From positions 1 to 64,000 of the forward strand of contig NZ_JALAGY010000087.1 in assembly GCF_022712195.1 (NCBI RefSeq): 64,000 bases of DNA. Reading direction: 5' to 3'. This stretch comes from Corynebacterium sp. (GTDB lineage Bacteria > Actinomycetota > Actinomycetes > Mycobacteriales > Mycobacteriaceae). Of this stretch, positions 50,606-59,038 are shown one piece after another. Made by a program: the position numbers and the translations under genes. The notes below the pieces were generated by a model, which had not been told where the DNA came from, searched no databases, and saw nothing but the letters and a program-made list of their open reading frames with translations. Every line of letters starts with the position of its first letter. Within the stretch, counting starts at the first letter, position 1.

Positions 50606-53224
50606 ATGTCCGCTGCATCCTCCGGCACCTCCGTGTCCACCATGCGCCGCGTCTCGCTGCGCAACCTCGCCGCCCACAAGATCCGCCTCGTCCTGACCGT
50701 CCTGGCCGTGGTGCTCGGCACCGCGTTCATCGCGGGGTCGTTGATGTTCACCTCCTCGCTGCAGAAGACCTTCGACACGCTGACCGAGTCCACCACCAAG
50801 GGAATCGACGTCGTCGTGTCCGCCCCGCAGTCCGGGGCGGCACTGCCCCTGGACCTGGCCGGGGACCTCGCCGAGGTCCCCGGTGTGGGGAAGGTGAACC
50901 TCAGCGACCAGACCACCGTCGTCGTCGCCGTCGACCCCGAGAGCGGGAACGGCACCCCGGAGACCCTGCAGACCGGCGGGGCACCGGCGTTCGTCATGCC
51001 CTGGTACGACCCGGACGACGCCGTCGGCCCGGAGACCGGCATCGTCGACGGCCGGTCGCCGCGCGGCCCCGACGAGGTCGCCGTCAACAGCACCGCCGCC
51101 GAGGAACACGACCTCACCGTGGGGCAGTCGCTCACCGTGGTCGACCCCACCGGCAGCCACCGGGTCCAGGTGTCCGGCGTCTACGACATCGACATCGACG
51201 GCGGCGGGTTCCTCGGCCTGATGATGGACGAGCCCGCCTACGTGGACACCTTCACCGACGGCGACACCGGCCGCGAATTCTCCCTCGCCGCCACCCCGGG
51301 CACCAGCCCGGACACCCTAGCCACCCAGGTCACCGACGCGCTGGCCGCCGACCACCCTGAACTCGGGGACGTCGACGTGAAGACCGGCGGGCAGGTCGCC
51401 GACGAGCAGGCGGCGCAGATCGACGAGGCGCTCAGCTTCGTCAACTACTTCCTCATCGCCTTCGGGCTAATCGCCCTGGTCGTCGGCACCTTCATCATCG
51501 CCAACACCTTCTCCATGATCGTCGCGCAGCGCATGCGCGAGTTCGCCCTGCTGCGTTCCCTGGGTGTGGCGTCCAGGCAGCTCACCGTGTCGGTCGTCTT
51601 CGAGGCGGTCGTGGTCGGGGTCATCGGGTCCCTGCTCGGCGTGCTCGCCGGAGTCGGCCTGACCCACGCCATCTACGCCGTGATCGGCGCGACCGGCGCC
51701 GGCCTGCCCAACACCGGCGTGGACGTCACCGGGGGCTCCGTCCTGCTGCCGCTGATCCTCGGGGTGATCGTCACCGTGGTCTCGGCGTGGGCCCCGGCCC
51801 GACGTGCCGGCGCGGTGCGCCCGGTCGAGGCGATGCGCAGCGGCGACCAGTCGTCCAGCTCACCGTTGCGTGGACGCACCACCGTGGGTGTCGGACTCTT
51901 CCTCCTGGGCGTGGCCGCCGCGCTGGCCGGCGTGCTGCTCAGCGGGTCCGACACGGGGCCTCGCGCGGCACTGGTCGGCGTCGGCGCCCTCGGCGTGGTG
52001 CTGGGCACCTTCCTGCTGTCCCCGGCGCTGTCGATCCCCGTGGTCAGGGCCATCGGCGGGGTCATCGGGGCACCGTTCGGTCAGGTCGGCCGACTCGCGG
52101 CCACCAACTCCGGACGCAACCCCCGGCGTACCGCCACCACCGCCTTCGCGCTGACCCTCGGCGTGGCGCTGGTCGCCTGCATCGGGATGCTCGGCGCCTC
52201 GATGAAGGCCTCCATCAGCGGGTTCATCGGCGACTCGGTCCAGTCGGACTACGTCCTGTCCGGGCCGTCCAACGGAGCGTTCCCGGTGCCGCAGTCCGCG
52301 CTGGACGCCGTCCGCGACGTCGACGGGGTGGAGTCCGCCGCCGGCTTCGGCTTCCTGCCCGTCACCGTCGGCGGGTTCAGCGGCGGCACCGGCATCATCG
52401 ACGGCGACCCGACGGTCTCCGGCGGCCTGGAGACAGTGGAGGGCGACCTCTCCCTGGACACCCCCGGTGTCATCGCGGACGAGGAGGTCGCCGCGGACGA
52501 AGGCTGGTCGGTCGGCGACGAACTGCCGCTGACCGTGCGCATGCCGGACGGCCCGGAGCGTGAGAGCGGCGAGGTGACCCTGCAGGGCACCTACGAGCCC
52601 AACGAGCTCTTCGGCCAGCACCTGGTGTCCTGGTCGGCGCTGGAACCGCTGGCGTCGCAGCTCGGGGCCGGGGCCTCGGCGAACATCTACGCCGTCTTCG
52701 TCAACGGCGACGGTTCGGTCGACGCCGACACCCTGCGTGACCGGCTGGAGGAGGCCACCGCCGACCAGATCGTGGTCCAGGTGCTCACGCCGGAGGAGTA
52801 CGCCGGTGAGCAGGCCGTGCTCATCGACCAGATGCTCAACGTGCTCTACGCGCTGCTGGCGCTGGCGGTGATCGTGGCGGTGCTCGGCATCATCAACACC
52901 CTCGCGCTGAACGTGATCGAGAGGCGCCAGGAGATCGGCATGCTCCGGGCGGTGGGTACGCTGCGCGGCCAGGTGCGACGCATGATCACCCTCGAGGCGG
53001 TGCAGATCTCCCTCTACGGTGCACTCGTCGGTGTGGTCGTGGGGCTCGGCCTGGGCTGGGCCTTCCTGGAGGTCCTCGCCGGTGAGGGGCTCACCGAGAC
53101 CGCCGTGCCCTGGGGGCAGGTGGCGGGCATGGTCGTGGCCTCGGGTGTGGTCGGTGTCGTCGCCGCCGCATGGCCTGCGGTGAAGGCGTCGCGGGTGAAA
53201 CCGCTGGAGGCCATCGCGGACTGA
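50606..53224 (+). CDS. ABC transporter permease, double FtsX domain (MacB-like)
   Basis: An 872-residue permease. An N-terminal membrane helix (VLTVLAVVLGTAFIAGSLMF) is followed by a ~220-residue periplasm-like domain, three helices of the first FtsX domain (from ~residue 275), two central helices, a second external domain and three C-terminal helices of the second FtsX domain (LALAVIVAVLGIINTLALNVIERRQEIGMLRAVG). Both FtsX domains have the coupling-helix block (MREFALLRSLG and RRQEIGMLRAVG). Such proteins export lipoproteins, peptides or antibiotics. A hairpin terminator follows. Confidence 0.92.
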   Translation: MSAASSGTSVSTMRRVSLRNLAAHKIRLVLTVLAVVLGTAFIAGSLMFTSSLQKTFDTLTESTTKGIDVVVSAPQSGAALPLDLAGDLAEVPGVGKVNLSDQTTVVVAVDPESGNGTPETLQTGGAPAFVMPWYDPDDAVGPETGIVDGRSPRGPDEVAVNSTAAEEHDLTVGQSLTVVDPTGSHRVQVSGVYDIDIDGGGFLGLMMDEPAYVDTFTDGDTGREFSLAATPGTSPDTLATQVTDALAADHPELGDVDVKTGGQVADEQAAQIDEALSFVNYFLIAFGLIALVVGTFIIANTFSMIVAQRMREFALLRSLGVASRQLTVSVVFEAVVVGVIGSLLGVLAGVGLTHAIYAVIGATGAGLPNTGVDVTGGSVLLPLILGVIVTVVSAWAPARRAGAVRPVEAMRSGDQSSSSPLRGRTTVGVGLFLLGVAAALAGVLLSGSDTGPRAALVGVGALGVVLGTFLLSPALSIPVVRAIGGVIGAPFGQVGRLAATNSGRNPRRTATTAFALTLGVALVACIGMLGASMKASISGFIGDSVQSDYVLSGPSNGAFPVPQSALDAVRDVDGVESAAGFGFLPVTVGGFSGGTGIIDGDPTVSGGLETVEGDLSLDTPGVIADEEVAADEGWSVGDELPLTVRMPDGPERESGEVTLQGTYEPNELFGQHLVSWSALEPLASQLGAGASANIYAVFVNGDGSVDADTLRDRLEEATADQIVVQVLTPEEYAGEQAVLIDQMLNVLYALLALAVIVAVLGIINTLALNVIERRQEIGMLRAVGTLRGQVRRMITLEAVQISLYGALVGVVVGLGLGWAFLEVLAGEGLTETAVPWGQVAGMVVASGVVGVVAAAWPAVKASRVKPLEAIAD

Positions 53225-53235
53225 TCCCGGACGGG

Positions 53236-53269
53236 AGAACGAGGCCCACACTGTGGTGGGCCTCGTTCT
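53236..53269. terminator. Hairpin terminator after the ABC operon
   Basis: 14-base perfect arms (AGAACGAGGCCCAC and its complement) around a 6-base loop, 11 bases after the permease stop. No T-run follows. Confidence 0.75.
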
Positions 53270-53329
53270 GTGCGTCCGGGGCAGTTTCCGGCCAGGGCTC
53301 GAATCCAGCCTGCTGTCGCAGAAGGGAGC

Positions 53330-53530
53330 CTACTTCCGTTTTCTGGGGGTGACGACAAAGAACCCCGCCCAGCCGATGACGGCGATAGCGAATCCTGCCT
53401 TCGCGAGGTCGCTCGAAGCGGATCCTGTCAGTAGTGCGATGATCGCCAGGAGTAAACCGACCAAGGCAACCGCCAAGGAGATGTTCCGAGCTGGAATGGT
53501 GCCCTTGATTCCTTGATCCTCGTCAGTCAT
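53330..53530 (-). CDS. Small two-TM membrane protein
   Basis: A 66-residue protein of no family known to me. Two hydrophobic helices (ISLAVALVGLLLAIIALLTG and LAKAGFAIAVIGWAGFFVV) are joined by a short Ser-rich turn, with an Arg/Lys-rich tail (TPRKRK). ATG 53530 begins two bases after the stop of the secreted-protein gene, so both are translated from one message. Size and topology recall bacteriocin immunity proteins, but no direct homology is visible. The DNA has lower GC than the window average. Confidence 0.6.
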   Translation of the reverse strand: MTDEDQGIKGTIPARNISLAVALVGLLLAIIALLTGSASSDLAKAGFAIAVIGWAGFFVVTPRKRK

Positions 53531-53532
53531 CG

Positions 53533-54153
53533 TTACTGTGGCCTGCAGTGTCCCATTGGGATTCTGATTATTACGCCCTTGCCTTGATCGCAGAATGCTA
53601 TCCCCGCCCCTCCGAGCGTCAATACGGCTCCGATGATGGGGCCGGCGGCGTAACGGGTCCCCACCTGGCGCATGATCGAGACGACGGTCTCTGTGACGCC
53701 ACCTGTAGCGATGGCGAGGGATATTCGCCGAGTGGCGTTGCTGTCCAGCCACAGTTCCGGATTGATGTTCCATTTTCCCCGCTCCCATTTCGTGACGCCG
53801 GCACGAGCGTAAGGCGATCCTTCAGTTTCTCGGATGAGACTGTTCTTCGATTCGATCTGCTGAATGACTGCAGCGTAGTCTTCCGGATGTTCTTCGGCGA
53901 TGGTCGACGGGATCTGCTCCACATACTGGCGTTGTGAATCGTCGAAATGAATGTAGGGATCGAAGGTGTCGACCACGTCGTCCGGGAATGCCGATACCTC
54001 TCGGTACCGGACCTCCTGATCGGAGAAAGCAGTTTCCGATGGGTCGGCCATTGCAGATGGTGTCGTCAGTGCCAGACCAGAGGCCACGGAAACGCTGGCG
54101 GCCAGCGAATATACTCGACGACGAAATGTCGTCAGGGAACGTGTGGAATGCAT
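53533..54153 (-). CDS. Secreted protein of unknown function, possibly bacteriocin-like
   Basis: A 206-residue protein with a Sec signal peptide: basic RSLTTFRRRV, hydrophobic YSLAASVSVASGLALTT and a cleavage site likely after AMA in SAMADPS. The mature part has an acidic N-terminal half (repeated Asp, Glu), then a hydrophobic glycine-rich helix (AAGPIIGAVLTLGGAGIAF) and a C-terminal CDQGKGVIIRIPMGHCRPQ with two cysteines 16 residues apart that could pair. GC and codon use differ from the core genes. The hydrophobic C-terminal end plus a linked two-TM protein suggest a membrane-active toxin and its immunity partner; this is inference only. Confidence 0.65.
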   Translation of the reverse strand: MHSTRSLTTFRRRVYSLAASVSVASGLALTTPSAMADPSETAFSDQEVRYREVSAFPDDVVDTFDPYIHFDDSQRQYVEQIPSTIAEEHPEDYAAVIQQIESKNSLIRETEGSPYARAGVTKWERGKWNINPELWLDSNATRRISLAIATGGVTETVVSIMRQVGTRYAAGPIIGAVLTLGGAGIAFCDQGKGVIIRIPMGHCRPQ

Positions 54154-54684
54154 GAGGTAACCACTTTCTGAGTGGGACGATGCTCGTTATTTCAACGTAA
54201 AACAGTTTCCTATTTCGCACAATGGCTGCCCGGGGATCAGACGTGGGCGTAGCGCTGATGCGAAATTCCGTTGGCGCAGGTGAGTCACTACATATGTCGT
54301 AAATGAATGTAGAAACTTATCGCCCCTCCTGGGGTGGAGTTTGTGCCGGCCGGAGTTGGAGGCGATGGCCACGGCGGTGGCGGCGCACAATGACAACGTC
54401 ACCGGCACCACGGCAGCGTTGGTGAATCTGGGCAGCCAGGAGCAGCCGGATTGGGTGGTGCGTGCGTTGATCCACCGACCGGCCAGCGCGATGGCTGACG
54501 CACAGTTGGAGTTGACGGTCATGAGCAGTGCGGCGATGGTGTCCAAGACCGTCGCGGACCTGCTCGGTCGCCCCGCACCGGGGTCGGAGGGACACTAGGC
54601 GCACTGTCTCGTCAGGAATAGCCGCGCCCCGCCTCCTGTTAACTATTAGTTCCTAACTCTTAACGGACGGAGGAGTGCACGCAC
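54154..54684. other. Low-GC to high-GC transition, no confident gene
   Basis: 530 bases. Up to ~54335 it is AT-richer and continues the island; it contains the inverted repeat CCACT-N5-AGTGG (54161-54175) in front of the secreted-protein gene. After ~54340 it returns to high GC with the doubtful ORF 54365-54598. At 54638-54665 an AT-rich segment with AGTT-CCT-AACT (54648-54658) probably holds the promoter or operator of the sugar transporter. Confidence 0.5.
54365..54598 (+). CDS. Doubtful 77-residue ORF, possible gene remnant
   Basis: No family recognised. The frame extends up to a TTG at 54341 and then into the AT-rich region, while codon use within it is typical of the host. Content: EAMATAVAAHNDNVTGTTAALVNLG and LELTVMSSAAMVSKTVADLLGRP, amphipathic helices. 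The abrupt base-composition change at its 5' end suggests the right part of an older gene cut by an insertion. It could also be chance. Confidence 0.3.
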   Translation: MATAVAAHNDNVTGTTAALVNLGSQEQPDWVVRALIHRPASAMADAQLELTVMSSAAMVSKTVADLLGRPAPGSEGH

Positions 54685-56256
54685 GTGGACGACGGCAGCG
54701 AACAGCAGACCCGGCAGAAACGGCAGAGAGGGCAGTACAGGCGGAAGGGGTTGCGGGCGGCCCCGCCGCCACCGAAGGCCGGACCGCCGAACCGGCGCTT
54801 CTGGGCGGCAGTCACCGTCCTGCCCCTGGGCGGACTGCTCTTCGGCTACGACACCGGGGTGATCAACGGCGCACTGCCGTCCCTGACCTCCGACCTGGGC
54901 CTCGAGGAACGCTTCGAGGGGATCGTCACCTCCGCCCTGCAGTTCGGCGCGGTGTTCGGGGCGATCCTCGGCGGACGTATCGCCGACCGCATCGGACGCC
55001 ACCGCACCGTCGTCATCGTGGCCGTGGTCTTTGTCCTCGGGTCCCTGGGCTCAGTGCTGTCGCCGACGTGGGTGGTGCTGATGCTCTGCCGCGTCGTGCT
55101 GGGGTTCGCCGTGGGGTCGGCCTCCGGCATCATCCCGATCTACCTCGCCGAGCTCGCCCCGACCCACTTGCGAGGTCGCGTGGTGAACCAGAACGAGTTC
55201 ATGGTCGTGTTCGGCCAGTTCCTCGCCTTCAGCTTCAACGCTCTCATCGCCCGCGTCGGTGGCGCCGAGGAGTCCGGGACGTGGCGGTGGATGCTCACCC
55301 TGTGCCTCGTCCCGGCCATCGCTCTCTGGGTCGGCATGACGATCGTCCCGGAGTCGCCGCGCTGGCTCGCCGGGCGGGGACGCATCGGGGAGATGCTCGA
55401 GGCCCTCCGCACCATACGGGAGAAGGTGTACGGCTCACCGGACTACGACGCCTCCCGCTACGGTGCGGCCGACGCACCCCACCCCGACACCGATGAGGTC
55501 ACCCACCCGGTGTCCGGCGACGTCGAAGACGTGCGGAGCCTCGCCGAGCACGACAGCCGGGCGTCCCGTCGGCGGTTCCGCGACCTCTTCGCCGAATCAT
55601 GGATTCGCCGGATCATGACCATCGGCTTCGGCATGGCCGTGATCAACCAGATCTCCGGAATCAACGTCATCCAGTACTACGGCGTCACGATCCTCACTCA
55701 GGCCGGTTTCGAGGGCAACACCGCCTTCACCGTGAACCTGCTCATCGGTGTCGCCGGTGTGGTCGGCATGGTGCTGTCGATGGTGCTGAACTCACGGGTC
55801 CGGCGTCGCCGGATGCTGACGGGAGGTTTGACCGGAACGGTCGTCACCCTGACGTTGATGGGGCTGGTCTCGATGACGGTGCCGGACGGCGTGGCGGCCA
55901 AGAAGTGGGTCATCCTGGCGGCCATCGTGGCCTTCGTCGGCATCATGCAGTGCGCCGTCGGTGCGATGACGTGGCTATTCATGTCCGAGATCTTCCCGAT
56001 GCGTGTCCGCGGCGAGGCCATGGGCCTGGCCGCAGGCGTGCAGTGGTCGGTGAACTTCTGCGTCGCCCTGTTCTTCCCGTACCTCATGGACGCCGTCGGC
56101 TTCGGGCCCACCGTGTTCATCTTCGTCGGGCTGCAGCTGCTCGCCCTGGTGTGGGTGTACCGGGTGGTGCCGGAGACCAAGGACAAGACCCTGGAGGCCA
56201 TCGAGCAGGAGTTCCGCGACGCCGCGGCGGGCCCGGGAACACGAAGGAACACATAG
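54685..56256 (+). CDS. Sugar-porter MFS transporter (IolT-like)
   Basis: A 523-residue permease with all sugar-porter signatures: PLGGLLFGYDTGVINGALP in helix 1, GGRIADRIGRHRT, PESPRWLAGRGR after helix 6, QISGINVIQYYG in helix 7 and PETKDKTLEAIE at the C-terminus. Members import inositol or hexoses with protons. GTG 54685 starts a basic N-terminal tail of ~35 residues. An AT-rich palindromic segment lies 27-47 bases upstream. Confidence 0.9.
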   Translation: MDDGSEQQTRQKRQRGQYRRKGLRAAPPPPKAGPPNRRFWAAVTVLPLGGLLFGYDTGVINGALPSLTSDLGLEERFEGIVTSALQFGAVFGAILGGRIADRIGRHRTVVIVAVVFVLGSLGSVLSPTWVVLMLCRVVLGFAVGSASGIIPIYLAELAPTHLRGRVVNQNEFMVVFGQFLAFSFNALIARVGGAEESGTWRWMLTLCLVPAIALWVGMTIVPESPRWLAGRGRIGEMLEALRTIREKVYGSPDYDASRYGAADAPHPDTDEVTHPVSGDVEDVRSLAEHDSRASRRRFRDLFAESWIRRIMTIGFGMAVINQISGINVIQYYGVTILTQAGFEGNTAFTVNLLIGVAGVVGMVLSMVLNSRVRRRRMLTGGLTGTVVTLTLMGLVSMTVPDGVAAKKWVILAAIVAFVGIMQCAVGAMTWLFMSEIFPMRVRGEAMGLAAGVQWSVNFCVALFFPYLMDAVGFGPTVFIFVGLQLLALVWVYRVVPETKDKTLEAIEQEFRDAAAGPGTRRNT

Positions 56257-56263
56257 CCCGCTG

Positions 56264-56291
56264 TTGTAACCGCCGGTTCGGCGACTAGAGT
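56264..56291 (+). promoter_or_regulatory. Promoter of the OPT transporter gene
   Basis: -35 TTGTAA (56264-56269), 16-base spacer, -10 TAGAGT (56286-56291), about 70 bases before the ATG. Confidence 0.45.
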
Positions 56292-56360
56292 TTCACGGGT
56301 CCCACAACTGAACCGATGACGTCCCCGACACCGTGACGTCCGTGAAAGCGAGCCAACGAC

Positions 56361-58376
56361 ATGGCCGGCAACAACCCCAGCAAGGCCGACTCCCCGATCC
56401 GGGAACTCACCGTCCGCGCGGTCATCCTCGGCGGTCTGATCACCCTGGTCTTCACCGCCGCGAACGTGTACCTGGGTCTGAAGGTCGGTCTGACCTTCGC
56501 CACGTCCATCCCGGCGGCGGTGATCTCGATGGCGGTGCTGCGTCGACTGCAGAACCACAGCATCACCGAGAACAACATCGTGCAGACCATCGCGTCCGCC
56601 GCCGGCACCCTGTCGGCGATCATCTTCGTGCTCCCCGGCCTGATCATGATCGGCTGGTGGACCGGCTTCCCCTACTGGACCACCATGCTGGTCTGCCTGA
56701 TCGGCGGCGTCCTCGGTGTGCTGTACTCCATCCCGCTGCGACGCGCGCTGGTGACCGGCTCTGACCTGCCGTTCCCCGAGGGCGTGGCCGCCGCCGAGGT
56801 GCTCAAGGTCGGCGACGACGACTCCTCCGACCCCGACAACCGCAGCAACCGCGACGGCCTGCGCGCCATCGTCGTCGGCGGGCTGGCCTCGGCGGGGATG
56901 TCCCTGCTCTCGGCACTGAAGGTCACCTCCTCGGAGCTGGCGGCCACCGTCCGCGTCGGCGCCGGCGGCACCATGCTCGGTTCCAGCCTGTCGCTGGCGC
57001 TGATCGGTGTCGGCCACCTCGTGGGCCCCACGGTGGGTGTCGCGATGATCGTCGGCCTGCTGATCTCCTTCGGCGTCCTGCTGCCGTCGTTCACCGGCGG
57101 TGAGGTGCCTGTGGTCGGGGACATCTCCGACGTGGTCTCCGAGACCTTCGCCAGCGACGTGCGTTTCGTCGGCGCCGGGGCGATGGCCGTGGCCGCGGTG
57201 TGGACGCTGGTGAAGATCATCGGCCCGGTGGTCCGGGGCATCGCCGCGTCCCTGGCGGCCTCCCGGGCCCGTAGGCAGGGAGAACAGGTCGCCCTAACCG
57301 AACGCGACATCCCGGTGAAGGTCCTCGTGGTCGGGGTCCTGGGCCTGATGCTGCCGATCGGCTGGCTGCTGTGGTCCTTCCTCAGCGGCACCGGGGTCAG
57401 CCACCACACCGGGTCGCTGATCACGCTGAGCATCCTGTTCGTCCTGCTGCTCGGCCTGGTCATCGCGGCGGTGTGCGGTTACATGGCCGGTCTGATCGGG
57501 TCGTCCAACAGCCCGATCTCCGGTGTCGGCGTCATCGTGGTGCTGCTGGCGGCGTTGCTGATCAAGCTCGTCACCGGCAACGACGACGGCGGCCACCCCA
57601 CCGCCCTGGTCGCCTACACCCTGTTCACCGCGACGGTGGTCTTCGGTGTCGCCACCATCTCGAACGACAACCTCCAGGACCTCAAGACCGGCCAGCTCGT
57701 CGGCGCGACCCCGTGGAAGCAGCAGACCGCCCTGATCATCGGTGTGGTCTTCGGCTCGCTGATCATCCCGCCGGTGATGGGCCTGATGGCCACCGCCTTC
57801 GGTTTCGCCGGTACCCCGGGTGCCGGTCCGGACGCCCTGGCGGCGCCGCAGGCGGGTCTGCTGTCGTCCGTGGCACAGGGTATCTTCGGTGACTCCCTCG
57901 ACTGGAGCCTCATCGGCCTGGGTGCGCTGATCGGCGTGGGTGTGATCGTCGTCGACGAGGTCGTGCGCCGGGTGTCCGGGAAGCGTTTCGGCCTCCCGCC
58001 GCTGGCGGTGGGCATGGGCATGTACCTGCCGATCAGCCTTACGCTGATCATCCCCCTGGGCGCGTTCCTGGGCTGGTTCTACAACCGGTGGGCCGACGGC
58101 CGTTCCAACGCCGCCTCGGCGAAGCGTCTGGGTGTGCTCGGTGCCACGGGGCTGATCGTCGGTGAGAGCCTCTTCGGTGTGCTCAACGCCGGCATCATCG
58201 CCGGGACGGGCGACTCCGAGGCCCTGGCGATCATGCCCGAGGGCTGGGCCGGGGCGTCGCAGTGGCTCGGTGCGCTGGTCTTCGTGGGCATCATCCTGGG
58301 TGTGTACCGGTGGACGCAGCAGCGCTCCACGCGTGCGGGTGACGAGGCTGCGGAGGAGCCGACCCCGACCAGGTGA
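56361..58376 (+). CDS. OPT-family oligopeptide transporter
   Basis: A 671-residue permease with about 16 hydrophobic segments. Family blocks: NVYLGLKVGLTFATSIPAAVISMAVLR near the start, NIVQTIASAAGTLSAIIFVLPGLIMIGWW, SDLPFPEGVAAAEVLK and ISNDNLQDLKTGQLVGATPWKQQ. Bacterial OPT proteins take up oligopeptides or iron-chelate complexes with protons. It appears monocistronic; a RosR-like box starts 6 bases after its stop and belongs to the next gene. Confidence 0.92.
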   Translation: MAGNNPSKADSPIRELTVRAVILGGLITLVFTAANVYLGLKVGLTFATSIPAAVISMAVLRRLQNHSITENNIVQTIASAAGTLSAIIFVLPGLIMIGWWTGFPYWTTMLVCLIGGVLGVLYSIPLRRALVTGSDLPFPEGVAAAEVLKVGDDDSSDPDNRSNRDGLRAIVVGGLASAGMSLLSALKVTSSELAATVRVGAGGTMLGSSLSLALIGVGHLVGPTVGVAMIVGLLISFGVLLPSFTGGEVPVVGDISDVVSETFASDVRFVGAGAMAVAAVWTLVKIIGPVVRGIAASLAASRARRQGEQVALTERDIPVKVLVVGVLGLMLPIGWLLWSFLSGTGVSHHTGSLITLSILFVLLLGLVIAAVCGYMAGLIGSSNSPISGVGVIVVLLAALLIKLVTGNDDGGHPTALVAYTLFTATVVFGVATISNDNLQDLKTGQLVGATPWKQQTALIIGVVFGSLIIPPVMGLMATAFGFAGTPGAGPDALAAPQAGLLSSVAQGIFGDSLDWSLIGLGALIGVGVIVVDEVVRRVSGKRFGLPPLAVGMGMYLPISLTLIIPLGAFLGWFYNRWADGRSNAASAKRLGVLGATGLIVGESLFGVLNAGIIAGTGDSEALAIMPEGWAGASQWLGALVFVGIILGVYRWTQQRSTRAGDEAAEEPTPTR

Positions 58377-58381
58377 GAAAG

Positions 58382-58399
58382 TAGTTGACGTGTCAACTA
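58382..58399 (+). promoter_or_regulatory. RosR-like operator, TAGTTGACGTGTCAACTA
   Basis: A perfect 8-bp inverted repeat with a 2-base centre, 17 of 18 matches to the RosR motif. It lies 63 bases before the FMN reductase ATG. The homologous FMN reductase gene (cg1150) is a known RosR target in C. glutamicum, which supports the call. Confidence 0.8.
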
Positions 58400-58462
58400 T
58401 GGTATCGTCGGGCCGGTGACGCAACCGCGGACCCCGGCAACCCCTCACCAAGGAGGACAACC

Positions 58463-59038
58463 ATGACCAGCATCGGCATCATCGCAGGATCCACCCGCCC
58501 CGGCGCCTTCAACCCCCAGGTGGTCGCCTGGGTCAAGGAGCAGCTCGACGCCGCGGACATCGACAGCACCGTCGTCGACTTCGGCGACTACGACCTCCCC
58601 GTCCTCGACGAGGCGATCCCCGGCGGCGCCCACAGGTACGCCAACGAGCACACCGTGGCGTGGGGAGCGGCACTGGAGCCCTTCGACGGCTACATCGTGG
58701 TCACCCCGGAGTACAACCACACCGTGCCCGGCCCGCTGAAGAACGCGATCGACTTCGTCGGCTCCGAGTTCGCCCACAAGCCCGTCGCCTTCGTCTCCTA
58801 CGGCGCCGACAAGGGCGTCCGGGCCGTCGAGACCTGGCGCTCGGTCTTCGCCAACTTCCGTGCCGCGACGGTGCGCGACGTCGCCGCCTTCTCCATCTTC
58901 ACCGACGTGAAGGACGGGGAGTTCGCCCCGCAGGAGACCTCCGCGGCCCCCTTCGCCGGGCTGCTCAGGGACCTCATGGCCTGGGCGGAGGGCTTCGCGG
59001 TGGTCCGCGACCGGCTGTCCGCTACAGCGCGCAGCTGA
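58463..59038 (+). CDS. NADPH-dependent FMN reductase (flavodoxin-like)
   Basis: A 191-residue flavodoxin-fold reductase. GSTRPGAFNPQVVAWV binds the FMN phosphate, TPEYNHTVPGPLKNAIDF lines the flavin and SYGADKGVRA follows. It supplies reduced FMN or detoxifies quinones. ATG 58463 has AAGGAGG 6 bases upstream. The gene sits under a RosR-like box; the last 17 bases overlap the convergent acyltransferase gene. Confidence 0.92.
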   Translation: MTSIGIIAGSTRPGAFNPQVVAWVKEQLDAADIDSTVVDFGDYDLPVLDEAIPGGAHRYANEHTVAWGAALEPFDGYIVVTPEYNHTVPGPLKNAIDFVGSEFAHKPVAFVSYGADKGVRAVETWRSVFANFRAATVRDVAAFSIFTDVKDGEFAPQETSAAPFAGLLRDLMAWAEGFAVVRDRLSATARS

